From: Streptomyces odontomachi
GTDB taxonomy: Bacteria > Actinomycetota > Actinomycetes > Streptomycetales > Streptomycetaceae
DNA length: 64,000 bases
NCBI RefSeq assembly: GCF_024435355.1
Contig: NZ_JAMJWG010000004.1
Location: 248,001-312,000, forward strand
Reading direction: 5' to 3'
Shown here: positions 1 to 9,100 of the stretch, in pieces
Layout of the letters: the number at the start of each line of letters is the position of its first letter
Numbering within the stretch: position 1 is the stretch's first letter
Notes under the pieces: model-generated
Told to the model about the DNA's origin: nothing
Databases searched by the model: none
What the model saw: only the letters and a program-made list of their open reading frames with translations
Position numbers and translations under genes: made by a program

Positions 1-2810
1 AACACGTCGCAGCGCAGGCCGGGCTCACGGATCGCTTCGGTGATGTCCAGCGCACGCTGGTGGTGTTCCAGTGCTTGTACGTATCGGCCACGTGCCCGCA
101 GGACGTTGCCGAGGCCGGTGAGCGCCTCGGCTTCGCCGCGTGGGTAGTCGATCTCCCGGTGCAGTGCCAACGCCCCACGTAAGGACGTCTCCGCTTCGGC
201 TGTCTCCCCCAGCCGCAGTCGCACCTGTCCCAGGTTCTCCAGCGTGTGCGCCTCGCCCCGGCGGTCCCCCACCTGCCGGAACAGCCGAAGGGCCTGCTCG
301 AAGTCGGCCAGCGCCTGCCGGTAGTCACCCAGCCGCATCCGGCACGCCGCCAGGTTCCCCAGCACGTTGGCCTGCCCGCGGCTGTTGCACAGTTCCCGTT
401 GCAGCGGCAGGGCCCGTTGCAGGAGCACGATCGCCTTCCCGAACTGGCCGTACCCCATGTGGGTGGCGCCCAGGTTGGCCAGCGTGCTCACTTCGCCCTG
501 TCGATTGCCTGCGGCCTGGTGCAACGGCAGGGCCCGCGTGTAGTGGTCAAGTGACTCCTCGTACCGGCCGGCCAGGTGGTAGGCGGTTGCCAGGGACGTC
601 AGCGTCTCCGCACGGCCGTGTTCTCCCAGGGTGTCCGCAGCGGCCGAAAGGACCGTCTCGTTGACGCTGATCCAGTCGTCCAGGTAACCCCGCAGATAGA
701 GGAACCGCCAGACCGTGCAGGCGAGTCGCCACGCATGTCCCGTGAGGCCGGACTCGGTGGCGAGCCGGACCACGGCCGGGAGGCCCGGCCGTTTCGTCTC
801 GAGCCAGTCCAGCGCTTCGTCGTAGCCGGCGGGCTCCGGCAGGGCGAGGCCGGGTACCGGCTGTTCCAAGGGGATCTGGTGGCGGTTGGCGTCCACGAGG
901 TTCATGCTCCGCGCGGCGCCGTGCAGCAGCCAGTCCATCAGCCGGCGTACCGCATCCCGCCGTTCCCGCTCGGTGTGTTCGCCGGCTTCCCGTTCTGCGG
1001 CGAAGTCATGCAGCAGGTCGTGCATCTGCCACCGGCCGTGCCGGTTCCGGCTGATGAGGTGGGTGGCCGCCAGCCGGGTCAGCAACTCCTCGGCCCGGTC
1101 CTCAGCGAGCCCGGACAGGGCGGCAGCGGTCGGGCCGTCGATGTCCGGCCCGGGGTGGAGGCCCAGCAGCCGGAACATCCGTCGGGAAGGCTCCTCCAGC
1201 TCCTGGTAGGAGAGCGTGAAAGTGGAGCGGATGGTGCCGGCCGGATCACCGGGCACCTCGAGCGCGGTCAGCCGGTCGCTGCGCAGACGCGCGCAGTACT
1301 CGGCGAGCGAGGTGTAGGGACGGGCCGCCAGATGAGCCGCGGCCAGCCGCAGTGCCAACGGCAGGTGATGGCAGAGCTCGGCCACCTCGGCAACCGCTTC
1401 GTGCCGGTCGTCACCGGCCGGCTCTGCGTCGGGCCGGGATTCCCCGGACCGCTCCCGGGCCGAGCCGAGTAGTCCACTCAGCAGCCGGTGGGACTGCTCG
1501 CCCGTCAGCAGCCCCACCGGCACGATACGGGCGTCGTGTGAGGCGGCGAGACCGTGCAGGGCCGTGCGACTGGTGACCACTGTCCGGCAGGAAGGTGTAC
1601 CGGGCAGCAGCGGACGAACGTGTTCGGCATCGGCCGCGTTGTCCAGCACCACCAGTAGCCGGCGGTCCGCCACCGTCGACCGGTAGAGCGCGATCCGCTC
1701 CTCCAGCTCCCTGGGCACCTGCTCGGCCGCCACTCCCAGGGCCCGCAGGAAACGAGCCAGCGCCTCGCCCACCGGCAGCGGGCGCCGGGCGCAGCCGTGC
1801 AGGTCCACGAACAACTGGCCGTCCGGGTAGGCGGAGCGCATGCGGTGGGCCCAGCGCACCGCCAGTGCGGTCTTGCCGATTCCGCCTGGCCCGCACAGCG
1901 CGGCCAGCGCCGAGTCCTCCAGTGCGGACAGCTCCGCCTCCCGCCCGACGAAGGACACCATGTCCGAGGGCAGTTGCCGGGGCACCGTCAGGTGGGTGGC
2001 CGTACCGCCGGGCGCTCCGGCCACCGCCGCCGGCCCCCGCTTCCGACGCGTCGCGGCCGACGCCGACAGCCGGGAGTCCGCGGCGAGTATGCGCTCGTAG
2101 AGTTGCTGGAGGGCGGTGCCGGGGTCGACGCCCAGTTCGTCGGCCAGCCGCCGTCGGGTCCGGGCGTACTGCTCCAGCGCCTCGGCCTGCCGCCCGCTCC
2201 TGTAGAGGGCCAGCATCTGTTGGCCGATCGCCCGCTCGTCCAGCGGGTGTTCCTCCACGCGCGCCGAGAGTTCGGTGAGCAGTTCGGTGTGGCGGCCCAG
2301 CTCCAGTCGAGCCTCGGCCAGGTCCAGTTCCGCCGCGAGCCGTTCACCGTGCAACGCTTCGCGCTGCGTGTTGAACCAGGGGGTGTCCGCTTCGGCGAAC
2401 GCGCTCCCCCGCCACAACCCGAGCGTCTCCTCCAGCAGTTCCTCGGCCTGCTCTGGCTGGCTCGCCGCCCGAGCCCGCTCGAGCGTCGCTCGGAACCGGT
2501 ACACGTCCACCGTGTCGGGGGACGCCGTCAGCCGGTAGCCGCCACCTGTCTCGCGGATCAGCGAAACCTGTAGGTCGCGTAGCGTCCCGCGCAGCCGTGA
2601 GATGTAGCTGTACAGCGCCTGGCGCCCGCTGCGCGGCTCGCTGTCCCCCCACACCCGGTCCACCAGAGTGTCCGCCGGCACGACCCGGCCCACGTCGGCC
2701 AACAGCGCCGCCAGAACTCTGCGCTGTAGAGAGTGGCCCACTTCCACCCGGCTGCCGTCCGGACGCCACGCCTCGATCGTTCCGAGCACGCCGAAACACA
2801 GGCCCGTCAC
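1..2810 (-). CDS. AfsR/SARP-family regulator with NB-ARC and TPR domains (3' end outside the window)
   Basis: This is a transcriptional activator of the AfsR/SARP class, which typically controls secondary metabolism. The GTG start at 2810 sits behind a strong AAGGGGGG ribosome site. The protein reads continuously for at least 936 residues and runs off the window edge. In order it has an OmpR-like winged-helix DNA-binding domain (about residues 10-95), a bacterial transcriptional activation domain rich in helical repeats (about 100-245), and an NB-ARC ATPase with P-loop GPGGIGKTALA near residue 306 and Walker B LLVVLDNA near 388. After about residue 700 there are at least five TPR repeats with the usual LG..Y..AL pattern. 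The target is unknown. No biosynthetic genes lie beside it in the window, so they may lie to the left. The divergent neighbour is a LacI regulator. Family call is firm; the specific role is open. Confidence 0.93.
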   Translation of the reverse strand, partial: MTGLCFGVLGTIEAWRPDGSRVEVGHSLQRRVLAALLADVGRVVPADTLVDRVWGDSEPRSGRQALYSYISRLRGTLRDLQVSLIRETGGGYRLTASPDTVDVYRFRATLERARAASQPEQAEELLEETLGLWRGSAFAEADTPWFNTQREALHGERLAAELDLAEARLELGRHTELLTELSARVEEHPLDERAIGQQMLALYRSGRQAEALEQYARTRRRLADELGVDPGTALQQLYERILAADSRLSASAATRRKRGPAAVAGAPGGTATHLTVPRQLPSDMVSFVGREAELSALEDSALAALCGPGGIGKTALAVRWAHRMRSAYPDGQLFVDLHGCARRPLPVGEALARFLRALGVAAEQVPRELEERIALYRSTVADRRLLVVLDNAADAEHVRPLLPGTPSCRTVVTSRTALHGLAASHDARIVPVGLLTGEQSHRLLSGLLGSARERSGESRPDAEPAGDDRHEAVAEVAELCHHLPLALRLAAAHLAARPYTSLAEYCARLRSDRLTALEVPGDPAGTIRSTFTLSYQELEEPSRRMFRLLGLHPGPDIDGPTAAALSGLAEDRAEELLTRLAATHLISRNRHGRWQMHDLLHDFAAEREAGEHTERERRDAVRRLMDWLLHGAARSMNLVDANRHQIPLEQPVPGLALPEPAGYDEALDWLETKRPGLPAVVRLATESGLTGHAWRLACTVWRFLYLRGYLDDWISVNETVLSAAADTLGEHGRAETLTSLATAYHLAGRYEESLDHYTRALPLHQAAGNRQGEVSTLANLGATHMGYGQFGKAIVLLQRALPLQRELCNSRGQANVLGNLAACRMRLGDYRQALADFEQALRLFRQVGDRRGEAHTLENLGQVRLRLGETAEAETSLRGALALHREIDYPRGEAEALTGLGNVLRARGRYVQALEHHQRALDITEAIREPGLRCDV

Positions 2811-3035
2811 CGTAGCCCCCCTTGCCGCCCCTCAACTCCCCCTGAACTCCCCCTGGCGAGTCACCCTTCCCGCTGCCGGCTTCCCGATGCAAGGCATATT
2901 CCAGCTTTTGTGCGGCTTCGTCGAAGCCCTGGTGGGCGCGTAAGGCGGTCTTGACGCTGCGTCACCCAGCGACTCTGGATGCGCTCCCCCACGTCCGTGG
3001 ACTCGAAGACGTTCTTCTGCGCAGGAGAACGCTAG

Positions 3036-3049
3036 TCGAAGCGCTTCGA
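3036..3049. promoter_or_regulatory. LacI operator copy 1
   Basis: A perfect 14-bp palindrome, TCGAAGCGCTTCGA, with the central CG typical of LacI-family operators. It lies 106 bp upstream of the lacI-type start, and the same sequence recurs at 4391-4404 and 4571-4584. Confidence 0.8.
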
Positions 3050-3123
3050 CCATCCTGGACACCCCATCCGGGGGGAGCTACTGTCGAACCACCCTCACTA
3101 CGACAGTCGGCACAAGCGTAGCG

Positions 3124-3137
3124 TCGAAGCGCTTCAC
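3124..3137. promoter_or_regulatory. LacI operator copy 2, immediately before the regulator gene
   Basis: TCGAAGCGCTTCAC matches the 14-bp palindrome except in the last two bases of one arm. It ends 18 bp before the ATG of the lacI-type gene, a position suited to autorepression. Confidence 0.75.
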
Positions 3138-3155
3138 AACCTTGGAGAGAGCTGG

Positions 3156-4163
3156 ATGGTCACCCTCGCCGAGGTTGCCCAGCACGCTGGAGTCTCGGCC
3201 AGCACGGTGAGCTATGTCCTCAGCGGCAAGCGATCCATCTCGGCCACCACCCGCCGGCGCGTCGAGCAGAGCATCCGCGAGCTCGGCTACCACCCGAACG
3301 CCGGCGCACGCGCCCTGGCCAGCAACAGGTCCAACATCATCGCGCTGGTGGTCCCGCTCCGCACCGACATGTACGTGCCGGTCATGATGGAGATCGCCAT
3401 GGCGGTGGTCACCACGGCCCGCACGCACGGGTACGACATCCTGCTGCTCACCGGGGAGGAGGGGCCCGACGTGGTGCGCCGGGTGGCCGGTAGCGGGCTG
3501 GCCGACGCCATGATCCTCATGGATGTCGAACTCGACGACGAACGGCTCCCGTTGCTGCGGGAGACCGACCGGCCGTCGGTACTCGTCGGCCTTCCCTCCG
3601 ACACGGCAGGGATGACCTGCGTCGACCTCGACTTCACGGCGACCGGGGCGTTGTGCGTGGAGCACCTGGCGAAGCTCGGGCACCGTGACATCGCCGTCAT
3701 CGGCGAGGCGTCGGCCGTCTACGAGCGGCACACCGGCTTCGCCGAGCGCACCCTGGACGGCATCCGCTCCCGGTCGCGTGAGCTGGGTGTCCGCGTCCTG
3801 CACCGCCCCTGCGAGGGCGGGTACGACGCGGTCGCCCTCACCCTCGCCCGCATCTTCGACGAACGCCCCGGCACCACGGGGCTCGTCCTACAGAACGAGG
3901 CCGCGGTGGGGCCTCTGCTCACCCTGCTGCGCCAGCAGGGCAGGGCCGTGCCCGAGGATGTGTCGGTGGTGGCGGTCTGCCCCGACCAGGTCGCCGTGCA
4001 GGCGCCCGTGCGGCTCACCTCGGTCGCCATCCCCGCACAGGAGATGGGCCGGTCCGCCGTGGAGCACCTCGTCGCCAAGCTGGAGGGGCACGGAGGCGAC
4101 GAGATCGCGCTGCTCGCCCCGGAGCTGGTGGTCCGTGCGAGTACGGGCCCGGCGCCCGTGTGA
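3156..4163 (+). CDS. LacI-family transcriptional repressor
   Basis: A 335-residue repressor of the LacI/GalR family, the usual length. The N-terminus is a classic LacI helix-turn-helix with hinge helix (residues 1-55; motif AEVAQHAGVSASTVSYVLSG), followed by a periplasmic-binding-like effector domain. The ATG at 3156 has GGAGAG seven bases upstream. Copies of TCGAAGCGCTTCGA lie on both sides of the gene and directly before the GH3 glycosidase gene at 4620. The likely role is to repress itself and the glycosidase until an oligosaccharide-derived inducer binds. The effector sugar cannot be read from the sequence. Confidence 0.93.
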   Translation: MVTLAEVAQHAGVSASTVSYVLSGKRSISATTRRRVEQSIRELGYHPNAGARALASNRSNIIALVVPLRTDMYVPVMMEIAMAVVTTARTHGYDILLLTGEEGPDVVRRVAGSGLADAMILMDVELDDERLPLLRETDRPSVLVGLPSDTAGMTCVDLDFTATGALCVEHLAKLGHRDIAVIGEASAVYERHTGFAERTLDGIRSRSRELGVRVLHRPCEGGYDAVALTLARIFDERPGTTGLVLQNEAAVGPLLTLLRQQGRAVPEDVSVVAVCPDQVAVQAPVRLTSVAIPAQEMGRSAVEHLVAKLEGHGGDEIALLAPELVVRASTGPAPV

Positions 4164-4317
4164 CCCCCAGGCGTCGCCGCCGGCGCCGGACAGGCAGCAC
4201 CGGGCAGCCGGCAGCCGCGGCGCCGCCCCGTGGTCCGGTGACATCGGCACCCGTTTCGCCACCCTGCGCCGCCGGATGGCGGCCGGCCCCGACACCGCTT
4301 GTGCCTGGGATCGACTC

Positions 4318-4404
4318 GTCAAAGCACGTCGAAGCGTCCCCGTCGAAAGACGTCGAAGCGTCCCGGTCAAAGCACGTCGAAGCATCCCGGTCGAAGCGCT
4401 TCGA
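4318..4404. repeat. 24-bp tandem array of LacI half-sites ending in a full operator
   Basis: Three 24-bp units (4318-4341, 4342-4365, 4366-4389) share the core GTCRAAGNACGTCGAAGC with minor variation. They are followed in register by a perfect operator TCGAAGCGCTTCGA at 4391-4404. Each unit carries TCGAAGC, one arm of the operator, at the same phase. The array fills the middle of the 456-base gap (4164-4619) between the repressor and the GH3 gene. The rest of that gap holds no gene I can support. Confidence 0.85.
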
Positions 4405-4570
4405 GGACGCGGCGAGGTCAATGAACACATAGGGGTGTACAACCCGCGTTCGCCACGGCTCCGTGGCCGCCGGAATCCCGACGATGTTTCGGCACCATCC
4501 CCGAAATTGCCGGTGGAGAGCCGGAATTCACCGCCGGGGAGCTTGACACGCCCTCTCCACCCAACCAGCA

Positions 4571-4584
4571 TCGAAGCGCTTCGA
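4571..4584. promoter_or_regulatory. LacI operator copy 3, before the GH3 gene
   Basis: A perfect TCGAAGCGCTTCGA palindrome, 35 bp upstream of the GTG start of the GH3 glycosidase, where a bound repressor would block transcription of that gene. Confidence 0.8.
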
Positions 4585-4619
4585 ATGGCACTCCCGGTTC
4601 AGGACAAGGGGCCCCTCAC

Positions 4620-7472
4620 GTGACCGAACAGACGCCGCTCGTATCACCCTTCCGCGATCGTCGGCTGCCGTTGGCGAAGCGCATCGACGATCTCCTCGCG
4701 CGGCTCACCACCGAGGAGAAGATCTCCTGGCTGCACCAGTTCGCACCGGCCGTCGAGCGGCTCGGTGTCGCCGCCTTCCGCACCGGCCAGGAGGCCCTGC
4801 ACGGCGTGGCCTGGATGGGTCCGGCGACCGTGTTCCCGCAGGCCGTCGGGCTCGGCGCGACCTGGAACACCGACCTGGTGAGGCGGGTCGGCGAAGCCGT
4901 CTCCAGTGAGGTGCGCGCGATGCGCGCCACCGACGAGCGGGTCGGCCTCAACGTGTGGGCGCCGGTGGTGAACCTGCTGCGTCACCCGCTGTGGGGCCGC
5001 AACGAGGAGGGCTACGCGGAGGACCCGAAACTCACCTCGGCGATCGCCACGGCGTACACCCGCGGCCTGCGTGGCGACCACCCGACGTACTGGCGCACGG
5101 CCCCCGTGCTCAAGCACTGGCTCGCCCACAACAACGAGACCGGCCGCGACGTCACCTCCTCCACCGTCCCCCCGCGTGTGCTGCACGAATACGATCTGCG
5201 CGGCTTCAGGGAGACCGTCGAGGCCGGCGCGACCGCCGGCGTGATGCCCGCGTACAACCTGGTCAACGGCCGCCCCAACCACGTCTCCCCGTATCTGCGC
5301 GAGCACCTGCGCACCTGGACCGACGAGCCCCTGCTGGTCTGCTCGGACGCCGGTGCGCCGTCCAACCTGGTCGACTCCGAGCACTACTTCGACACCCACG
5401 AGGAGGCCACCGCGGCCGCCCTGCGGGCCGGCGTCGACAGCTTCACCGACCATGGCACGGACAGCTCGATCATGACCGGCCGCATCACCAGGGCCCTCGA
5501 ACAGGGCCTGCTGACCGAGCACGACATCGACCGGGCGGTGCGGCGCCAGCTGGCGGTCCGCTTCCGGCTCGGCGAGTTCGACCCGGAGCACGACCCCCAC
5601 CCGCACTCCGCCGCGTTCGACACCCCCGCCCATCGGGCGCTCGCCCAGGAGGCCGCCGAGCAGGCCGTCGTCCTGCTGAAGAACGACGGCCTGCTGCCGC
5701 TGGCGCCGGACAGCAGGGTCGCGGTGGTCGGGCTCCTGGCCGACGCATGCAAGCTCGACTGGTACAGCGGCACGCTCCTGCGCCGCTCCACCCCGCTCCA
5801 GGGCCTGCGGGAACGCTTCGGTGCGGAGCGCGTCACGTTCGCCGAAGGTGTGGACCGGGTACGGCTGCGCACCCGGTCCGGTACGTTCCTGCACGTCCCC
5901 GTGGCCGCCGGGGCCGCCGACGCGGTGCGCGGCGCCGAGGGTGCGCTGGACCCGGCGCTGCTCGCGGGCCGCAGCGACCTGCCGCCACTCGTCACCGACC
6001 CGGTCGGCACCGCACTGGCACTGGCCGACTGGGGCGAGGGGGTGCTCACGCTGCGCGCCCCCGACGGCCGCTACCTCTCCGTCGCCGACGACGGCCGGGT
6101 GCGCGCCGCGGCGGACGGGCCGGGCGGCTGGTTCGTGCAGGAGACCTTCCGTCTGGAGCCGCACGGCAGCGGTCACCTCCTGCGGCACCTGGGCACGGGC
6201 CGCCACATCTGTGTCGACGCGGACGGCGTTCGGGTGGCCGCCGAGGGCGAGTCCGCCGCCGAACCCTTCGACGTGGTCGTCGAGGAGCGCGGCGAGGACG
6301 CCGTCGCACGCGCCGCGGCCGACGCCGACGTGGTCGTGGTGGTGGCGGGCAACGACCCGCACATCAACGGCCGCGAGACCGAGGACCGCACCACCCTGGA
6401 ACTCCCCGGCCACCAGCTGCGGCTGCTGCACGCCGCCCGCACCGCCAACCCGAGGACGGCGCTGGCCCTGGTCTCGTCCTACCCGTACGCCGTGCCCGCC
6501 GACGTGCTCGATGCGGTGCTGTGGACCGCACACGGCGGCCAGGCGGCGGGCACCGCGCTGGCCCGGGTGCTGGCCGGTGACGTCTCGCCGGCCGGTCGCC
6601 TTCCGCAGACCTGGTACGCAGGCGACGGCGACCTGCCCGACCTGCTCGACTACGACATCATCGGCTCACGCCAGACCTATCTGTACTTCGAGGGCACCCC
6701 GCTCTTCCCGTTCGGGCACGGCCTGTCGTACGCGTCCTTCGGCTACGCGGCCCTGTCGGCGGCCGTCGTACCCGGCTCGGTACGGGTGTCCTGCACGGTC
6801 ACCAACACCGGTGACGTCACGGCGGACGAGGTGGTGCAGCTCTACACGCGTGCCGTGGAACCGTCCGTGGTCCGGCCGCGCCGCGAGCTGGTCGCTCACC
6901 GGCGGGTGCGCCTCGCCCCCGGCGAGCGCACCGAGCAGGTCTTCGACGTGCCGTGGTCCGCGTTCGCGTTCTGGGACGTGGCACGCGCCGGGCTGCGGGT
7001 GGCGCCGGGGTCGTACGAGCTCCTGGTGGGCGCGTCCAGCGAGGACATCCGGCTGCGCACCGTCGTCGTACTCCCCGGGGAGAGCGGCGCCCCGCGCCCG
7101 GTCCGCACGTCCGGGCTGCCGGCGGCGGACTTCGACGAGCACTCCGGGGCCGCGCTCGTGGACCGGACGAAGGTGTCGGGCGACGCGGTGACCCCGGCGG
7201 CCCAGGCGGCTGACCTGGTGTACCGGGCCTGCGACTTCGGCGACGGCGTGACCTCGGTGACCGTGACCGTCGCCGGCAGCGGTGCGCTGGACGTCGCCAC
7301 GCTCCGCCCGGACGGCGACTCCCCCGTGACGACGCTGTCCCCGGCGGCACCCACGTCAGGACCGTACGACTACACCACGCTCACCGCCCCGTTCACCGCC
7401 TCGGGGGTGCACGACGTCCGGATCGCGCTGCGCGGGCCGCTGCGGTTCGCGCATGCGGAGTTCTCCGGCTGA
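4620..7472 (+). CDS. GH3-family beta-glycosidase with internal insert and C-terminal CBM6-like module
   Basis: A 950-residue glycoside hydrolase family 3 enzyme, of the beta-glucosidase/beta-xylosidase type, that releases sugars from oligosaccharides. No signal peptide is visible, so it is probably intracellular. The (beta/alpha)8 domain contains the KHWLAHNNE substrate-binding loop and LLVCSDAGAP, where Asp243 is the expected nucleophile. The alpha/beta sandwich domain is interrupted by an extra segment at about residues 412-555 with beta-trefoil/fascin-like spacing (RTRSGTFLHV, RAPDGRYLSV). The VVVVAGND strand then resumes the fold. A fibronectin-III-like domain follows (about 720-815), and the last 90 residues resemble a CBM6-type jelly roll. 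GTG is chosen as start because it follows the operator and begins the conserved N-terminus. The enzyme is probably controlled by the LacI protein encoded upstream. The substrate is not certain. Confidence 0.92.
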   Translation: MTEQTPLVSPFRDRRLPLAKRIDDLLARLTTEEKISWLHQFAPAVERLGVAAFRTGQEALHGVAWMGPATVFPQAVGLGATWNTDLVRRVGEAVSSEVRAMRATDERVGLNVWAPVVNLLRHPLWGRNEEGYAEDPKLTSAIATAYTRGLRGDHPTYWRTAPVLKHWLAHNNETGRDVTSSTVPPRVLHEYDLRGFRETVEAGATAGVMPAYNLVNGRPNHVSPYLREHLRTWTDEPLLVCSDAGAPSNLVDSEHYFDTHEEATAAALRAGVDSFTDHGTDSSIMTGRITRALEQGLLTEHDIDRAVRRQLAVRFRLGEFDPEHDPHPHSAAFDTPAHRALAQEAAEQAVVLLKNDGLLPLAPDSRVAVVGLLADACKLDWYSGTLLRRSTPLQGLRERFGAERVTFAEGVDRVRLRTRSGTFLHVPVAAGAADAVRGAEGALDPALLAGRSDLPPLVTDPVGTALALADWGEGVLTLRAPDGRYLSVADDGRVRAAADGPGGWFVQETFRLEPHGSGHLLRHLGTGRHICVDADGVRVAAEGESAAEPFDVVVEERGEDAVARAAADADVVVVVAGNDPHINGRETEDRTTLELPGHQLRLLHAARTANPRTALALVSSYPYAVPADVLDAVLWTAHGGQAAGTALARVLAGDVSPAGRLPQTWYAGDGDLPDLLDYDIIGSRQTYLYFEGTPLFPFGHGLSYASFGYAALSAAVVPGSVRVSCTVTNTGDVTADEVVQLYTRAVEPSVVRPRRELVAHRRVRLAPGERTEQVFDVPWSAFAFWDVARAGLRVAPGSYELLVGASSEDIRLRTVVVLPGESGAPRPVRTSGLPAADFDEHSGAALVDRTKVSGDAVTPAAQAADLVYRACDFGDGVTSVTVTVAGSGALDVATLRPDGDSPVTTLSPAAPTSGPYDYTTLTAPFTASGVHDVRIALRGPLRFAHAEFSG

Positions 7473-7481
7473 GACGGGGGA

Positions 7482-8180
7482 TCAGGACTGCGCACGCAGG
7501 GCGTCGCGCAGCCGGGCGACATGCGCCTGGGCGCGGCGTTCGGCGAGTTCCGCGTCACCCAGCCGGATGGCCGTGGCGATCTCGCGGTGCTCCCGCAGGG
7601 CGCGCTCCGGGCCCGCCGCGACCATCGTCGTGCGCATGGCGAGGCGGACCTGGGACTGGATCTGGTCGAGCAGCCGGCTGGCGTAGTCGTGCCGCGAGGC
7701 CTGCCGGATCAGGCGGTGGAAGGCCGCGTCACAGCGCTGGACGGTCTGGATGTCACCGGCGTCGAGCGCCGCCTGGTGCTCGGCGAGCACCTCGTCCAGC
7801 CGATCGGCGAGTTCGGGGCCGGAGCGTTCGATGGCGAGCCGCGCCACGACGCCTTCCAGGGCGCCGCGCACCTCGTACAACTCGGCGAGGTCCGCGAGGG
7901 TGATGGTGGCGACGACCGCTCCCCTCCGGGGGCTCTCCACCGCGAGCCCGTCCGCCGTCAGGCGCGCCACCGCCTCCCGCACCGGGCTGCGGCTGACGTC
8001 GAGCTGCTGCGCCAGCGCGGGCACGCTCAGCCTTCTGCCCGGCGGGATCCGCCCGTCGAGCACGGCCTCGCGCAGGCCCTGGAAGACGGAGTCGGCGATG
8101 CGATGGGTGGGAGCGATGTCGATGGACAAGCCGCCTGTCGACGCGTCAGAAACGCCCACTTCTTCGTCATGCTCGCTCAC
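7482..8180 (-). CDS. GntR-family (FCD-type) regulator of the lar cluster
   Basis: A 232-residue GntR regulator of the FadR/FCD subfamily. It has an N-terminal winged helix (about residues 25-95; VPALAQQLDVSRSPVREAV) and a C-terminal all-helical ligand domain. That domain carries the FCD metal ligands Asp and His in DAAFHRLI plus two later His (REHREI, AQAHV). The GTG start overlaps the larE stop by four bases, so the two genes are translationally coupled. Its likely targets are the three ACATGT-centred sites upstream of the larA homologue, the dehydrogenase gene and larE, since no other regulator lies in the cluster. FCD regulators often bind hydroxy or keto acids, which would fit, but the ligand is inferred. 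Confidence 0.92.
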   Translation of the reverse strand: MSEHDEEVGVSDASTGGLSIDIAPTHRIADSVFQGLREAVLDGRIPPGRRLSVPALAQQLDVSRSPVREAVARLTADGLAVESPRRGAVVATITLADLAELYEVRGALEGVVARLAIERSGPELADRLDEVLAEHQAALDAGDIQTVQRCDAAFHRLIRQASRHDYASRLLDQIQSQVRLAMRTTMVAAGPERALREHREIATAIRLGDAELAERRAQAHVARLRDALRAQS

Positions 8181-9064
8181 CGGCGTGCTCCTTCACCCTG
8201 GCCAGCACGCGCCATCCCGATCTGGAACAGCTGTCCGCTGGAAAACCCCGCCAGATCGAGTGTGACGGACCGAAACCCGGCGGCACGTACCGCGGTCAGC
8301 ACGCGCTCCCGCAGCTCGGTCGCGACGACGCCGAGCAGGTCCAGGGGCACCTCGATGCTGGCCAGGTCGCCGTGATGGCGTACCCGCAGCTCGGTGAGGC
8401 CCAGGTCGTGCAGGGCGTCCTCGGCCTCCTCTACCTGGCGCAGCTTCTGCGGGGTCACCTCGCTGTGGTGCGGGATACGGGAGGCCAGGCAGGGCGCGGC
8501 GGGCTTGTCGGCGTTCGGCAGCCCGAGGGCACGGGCCAGCGCGCGTATGTCGGTCTTGCCGAGGCCGGCCGTGGCGAGCGGGCGCAGCACGCTGTGCTCG
8601 TCGGCGGCACGGGCACCCGGCCGGTCGTCGCGCACGACGTCGTCCGCGGTCTCGCCGTACGCGATCGCGTCGAGGCCGTAGGAGGCCAGCAGCCGGTGGT
8701 CGATGCCCTCGAAAAGGGTCGACTTGCAGTGGAAGCACCGGTCGAGATCGTTGCGGCGGTACTCCGGGAGGTCCGCCTCGGCCGTCTCCAGCTCGACATG
8801 CTCGACGCCGAGTGCCGAGGCCAGCCGGCGCGCCGCCGCCAGTTCCCGGCGGGCCAGGCTGGGGGACACGCCGGTGATCGCGACGACCCGCTCGGCACCG
8901 AGCGTGCGCACGGCCAGCGCCAGCAGCAGCGTCGAGTCGACGCCTCCGGAGAAGGCCACGCCGAGGCGCCGCACCCCGGCGAGGGCGGTGCCGACCTCGT
9001 CGGCGAGGGCGCTGAGCCGGGGATCGGAGAGAGGCATATCGGGGGAAAGTGCGCTGCTACTCAT
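8177..9064 (-). CDS. larE: LarE, ATP-dependent sulfur insertase for the nickel-pincer cofactor
   Basis: LarE adds sulfur to the pyridinium dicarboxylate nucleotide during synthesis of the nickel-pincer cofactor used by LarA enzymes. The 295-residue protein has the PP-loop ATPase motif AFSGGVDST (about residues 37-45). It also has Cys192 in PAAPCLASRIP, at the place of the sacrificial cysteine of Lactobacillus LarE, and a CxxC pair at Cys110/Cys113. Three cysteines are the pattern reported for LarE proteins that use a [4Fe-4S] cluster instead of a sacrificial cysteine, so this one may be catalytic (inference). The open frame continues upstream into low-complexity codons. I chose ATG 9064 because it starts the conserved region and lies 7 bp after a -10 box, giving a leaderless message. 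Confidence 0.93.
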   Translation of the reverse strand: MSSSALSPDMPLSDPRLSALADEVGTALAGVRRLGVAFSGGVDSTLLLALAVRTLGAERVVAITGVSPSLARRELAAARRLASALGVEHVELETAEADLPEYRRNDLDRCFHCKSTLFEGIDHRLLASYGLDAIAYGETADDVVRDDRPGARAADEHSVLRPLATAGLGKTDIRALARALGLPNADKPAAPCLASRIPHHSEVTPQKLRQVEEAEDALHDLGLTELRVRHHGDLASIEVPLDLLGVVATELRERVLTAVRAAGFRSVTLDLAGFSSGQLFQIGMARAGQGEGARR

Positions 9065-9071
9065 TACATGT

Positions 9072-9100
9072 ATTGTGCAGAAGGCTGGCAGCGGGGTCAA
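9072..9100 (-). promoter_or_regulatory. larE promoter giving a leaderless mRNA, overlapped by a GntR-type site
   Basis: On the minus strand TTGACC (9095-9100) is followed after exactly 17 bp by CACAAT (9072-9077), then seven bases and the larE ATG at 9064. The -10 region overlaps a palindrome centred on ACATGT (9066-9071), with TTACATGTATTGTGC at 9064-9078 on the plus strand. A bound regulator would occlude RNA polymerase. Confidence 0.7.

Larger units (their letters stand above)
2811..3155. other. divergent intergenic region with two LacI-type operator copies
   Basis: This 345-base gap separates the AfsR-like gene from the lacI-type gene. I see no convincing gene in it. It contains the two palindromes listed separately (3036-3049 and 3124-3137), so the LacI repressor probably controls its own promoter. 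A TTGACG hexamer at 2951-2956 could be a -35 element, but the matching -10 is poor. Confidence 0.6.

Noticed and set aside
4318..4404. Possible short CRISPR array
   Set aside because: The 24-bp units are contiguous with no unique spacers and match one arm of the neighbouring LacI operator, so they are regulatory repeats.
4644..6533. A 629-codon minus-strand frame opposite the GH3 gene
   Set aside because: The GH3 protein is full length and conserved on the plus strand. The antisense frame is Gly/Val/His-rich shadow.
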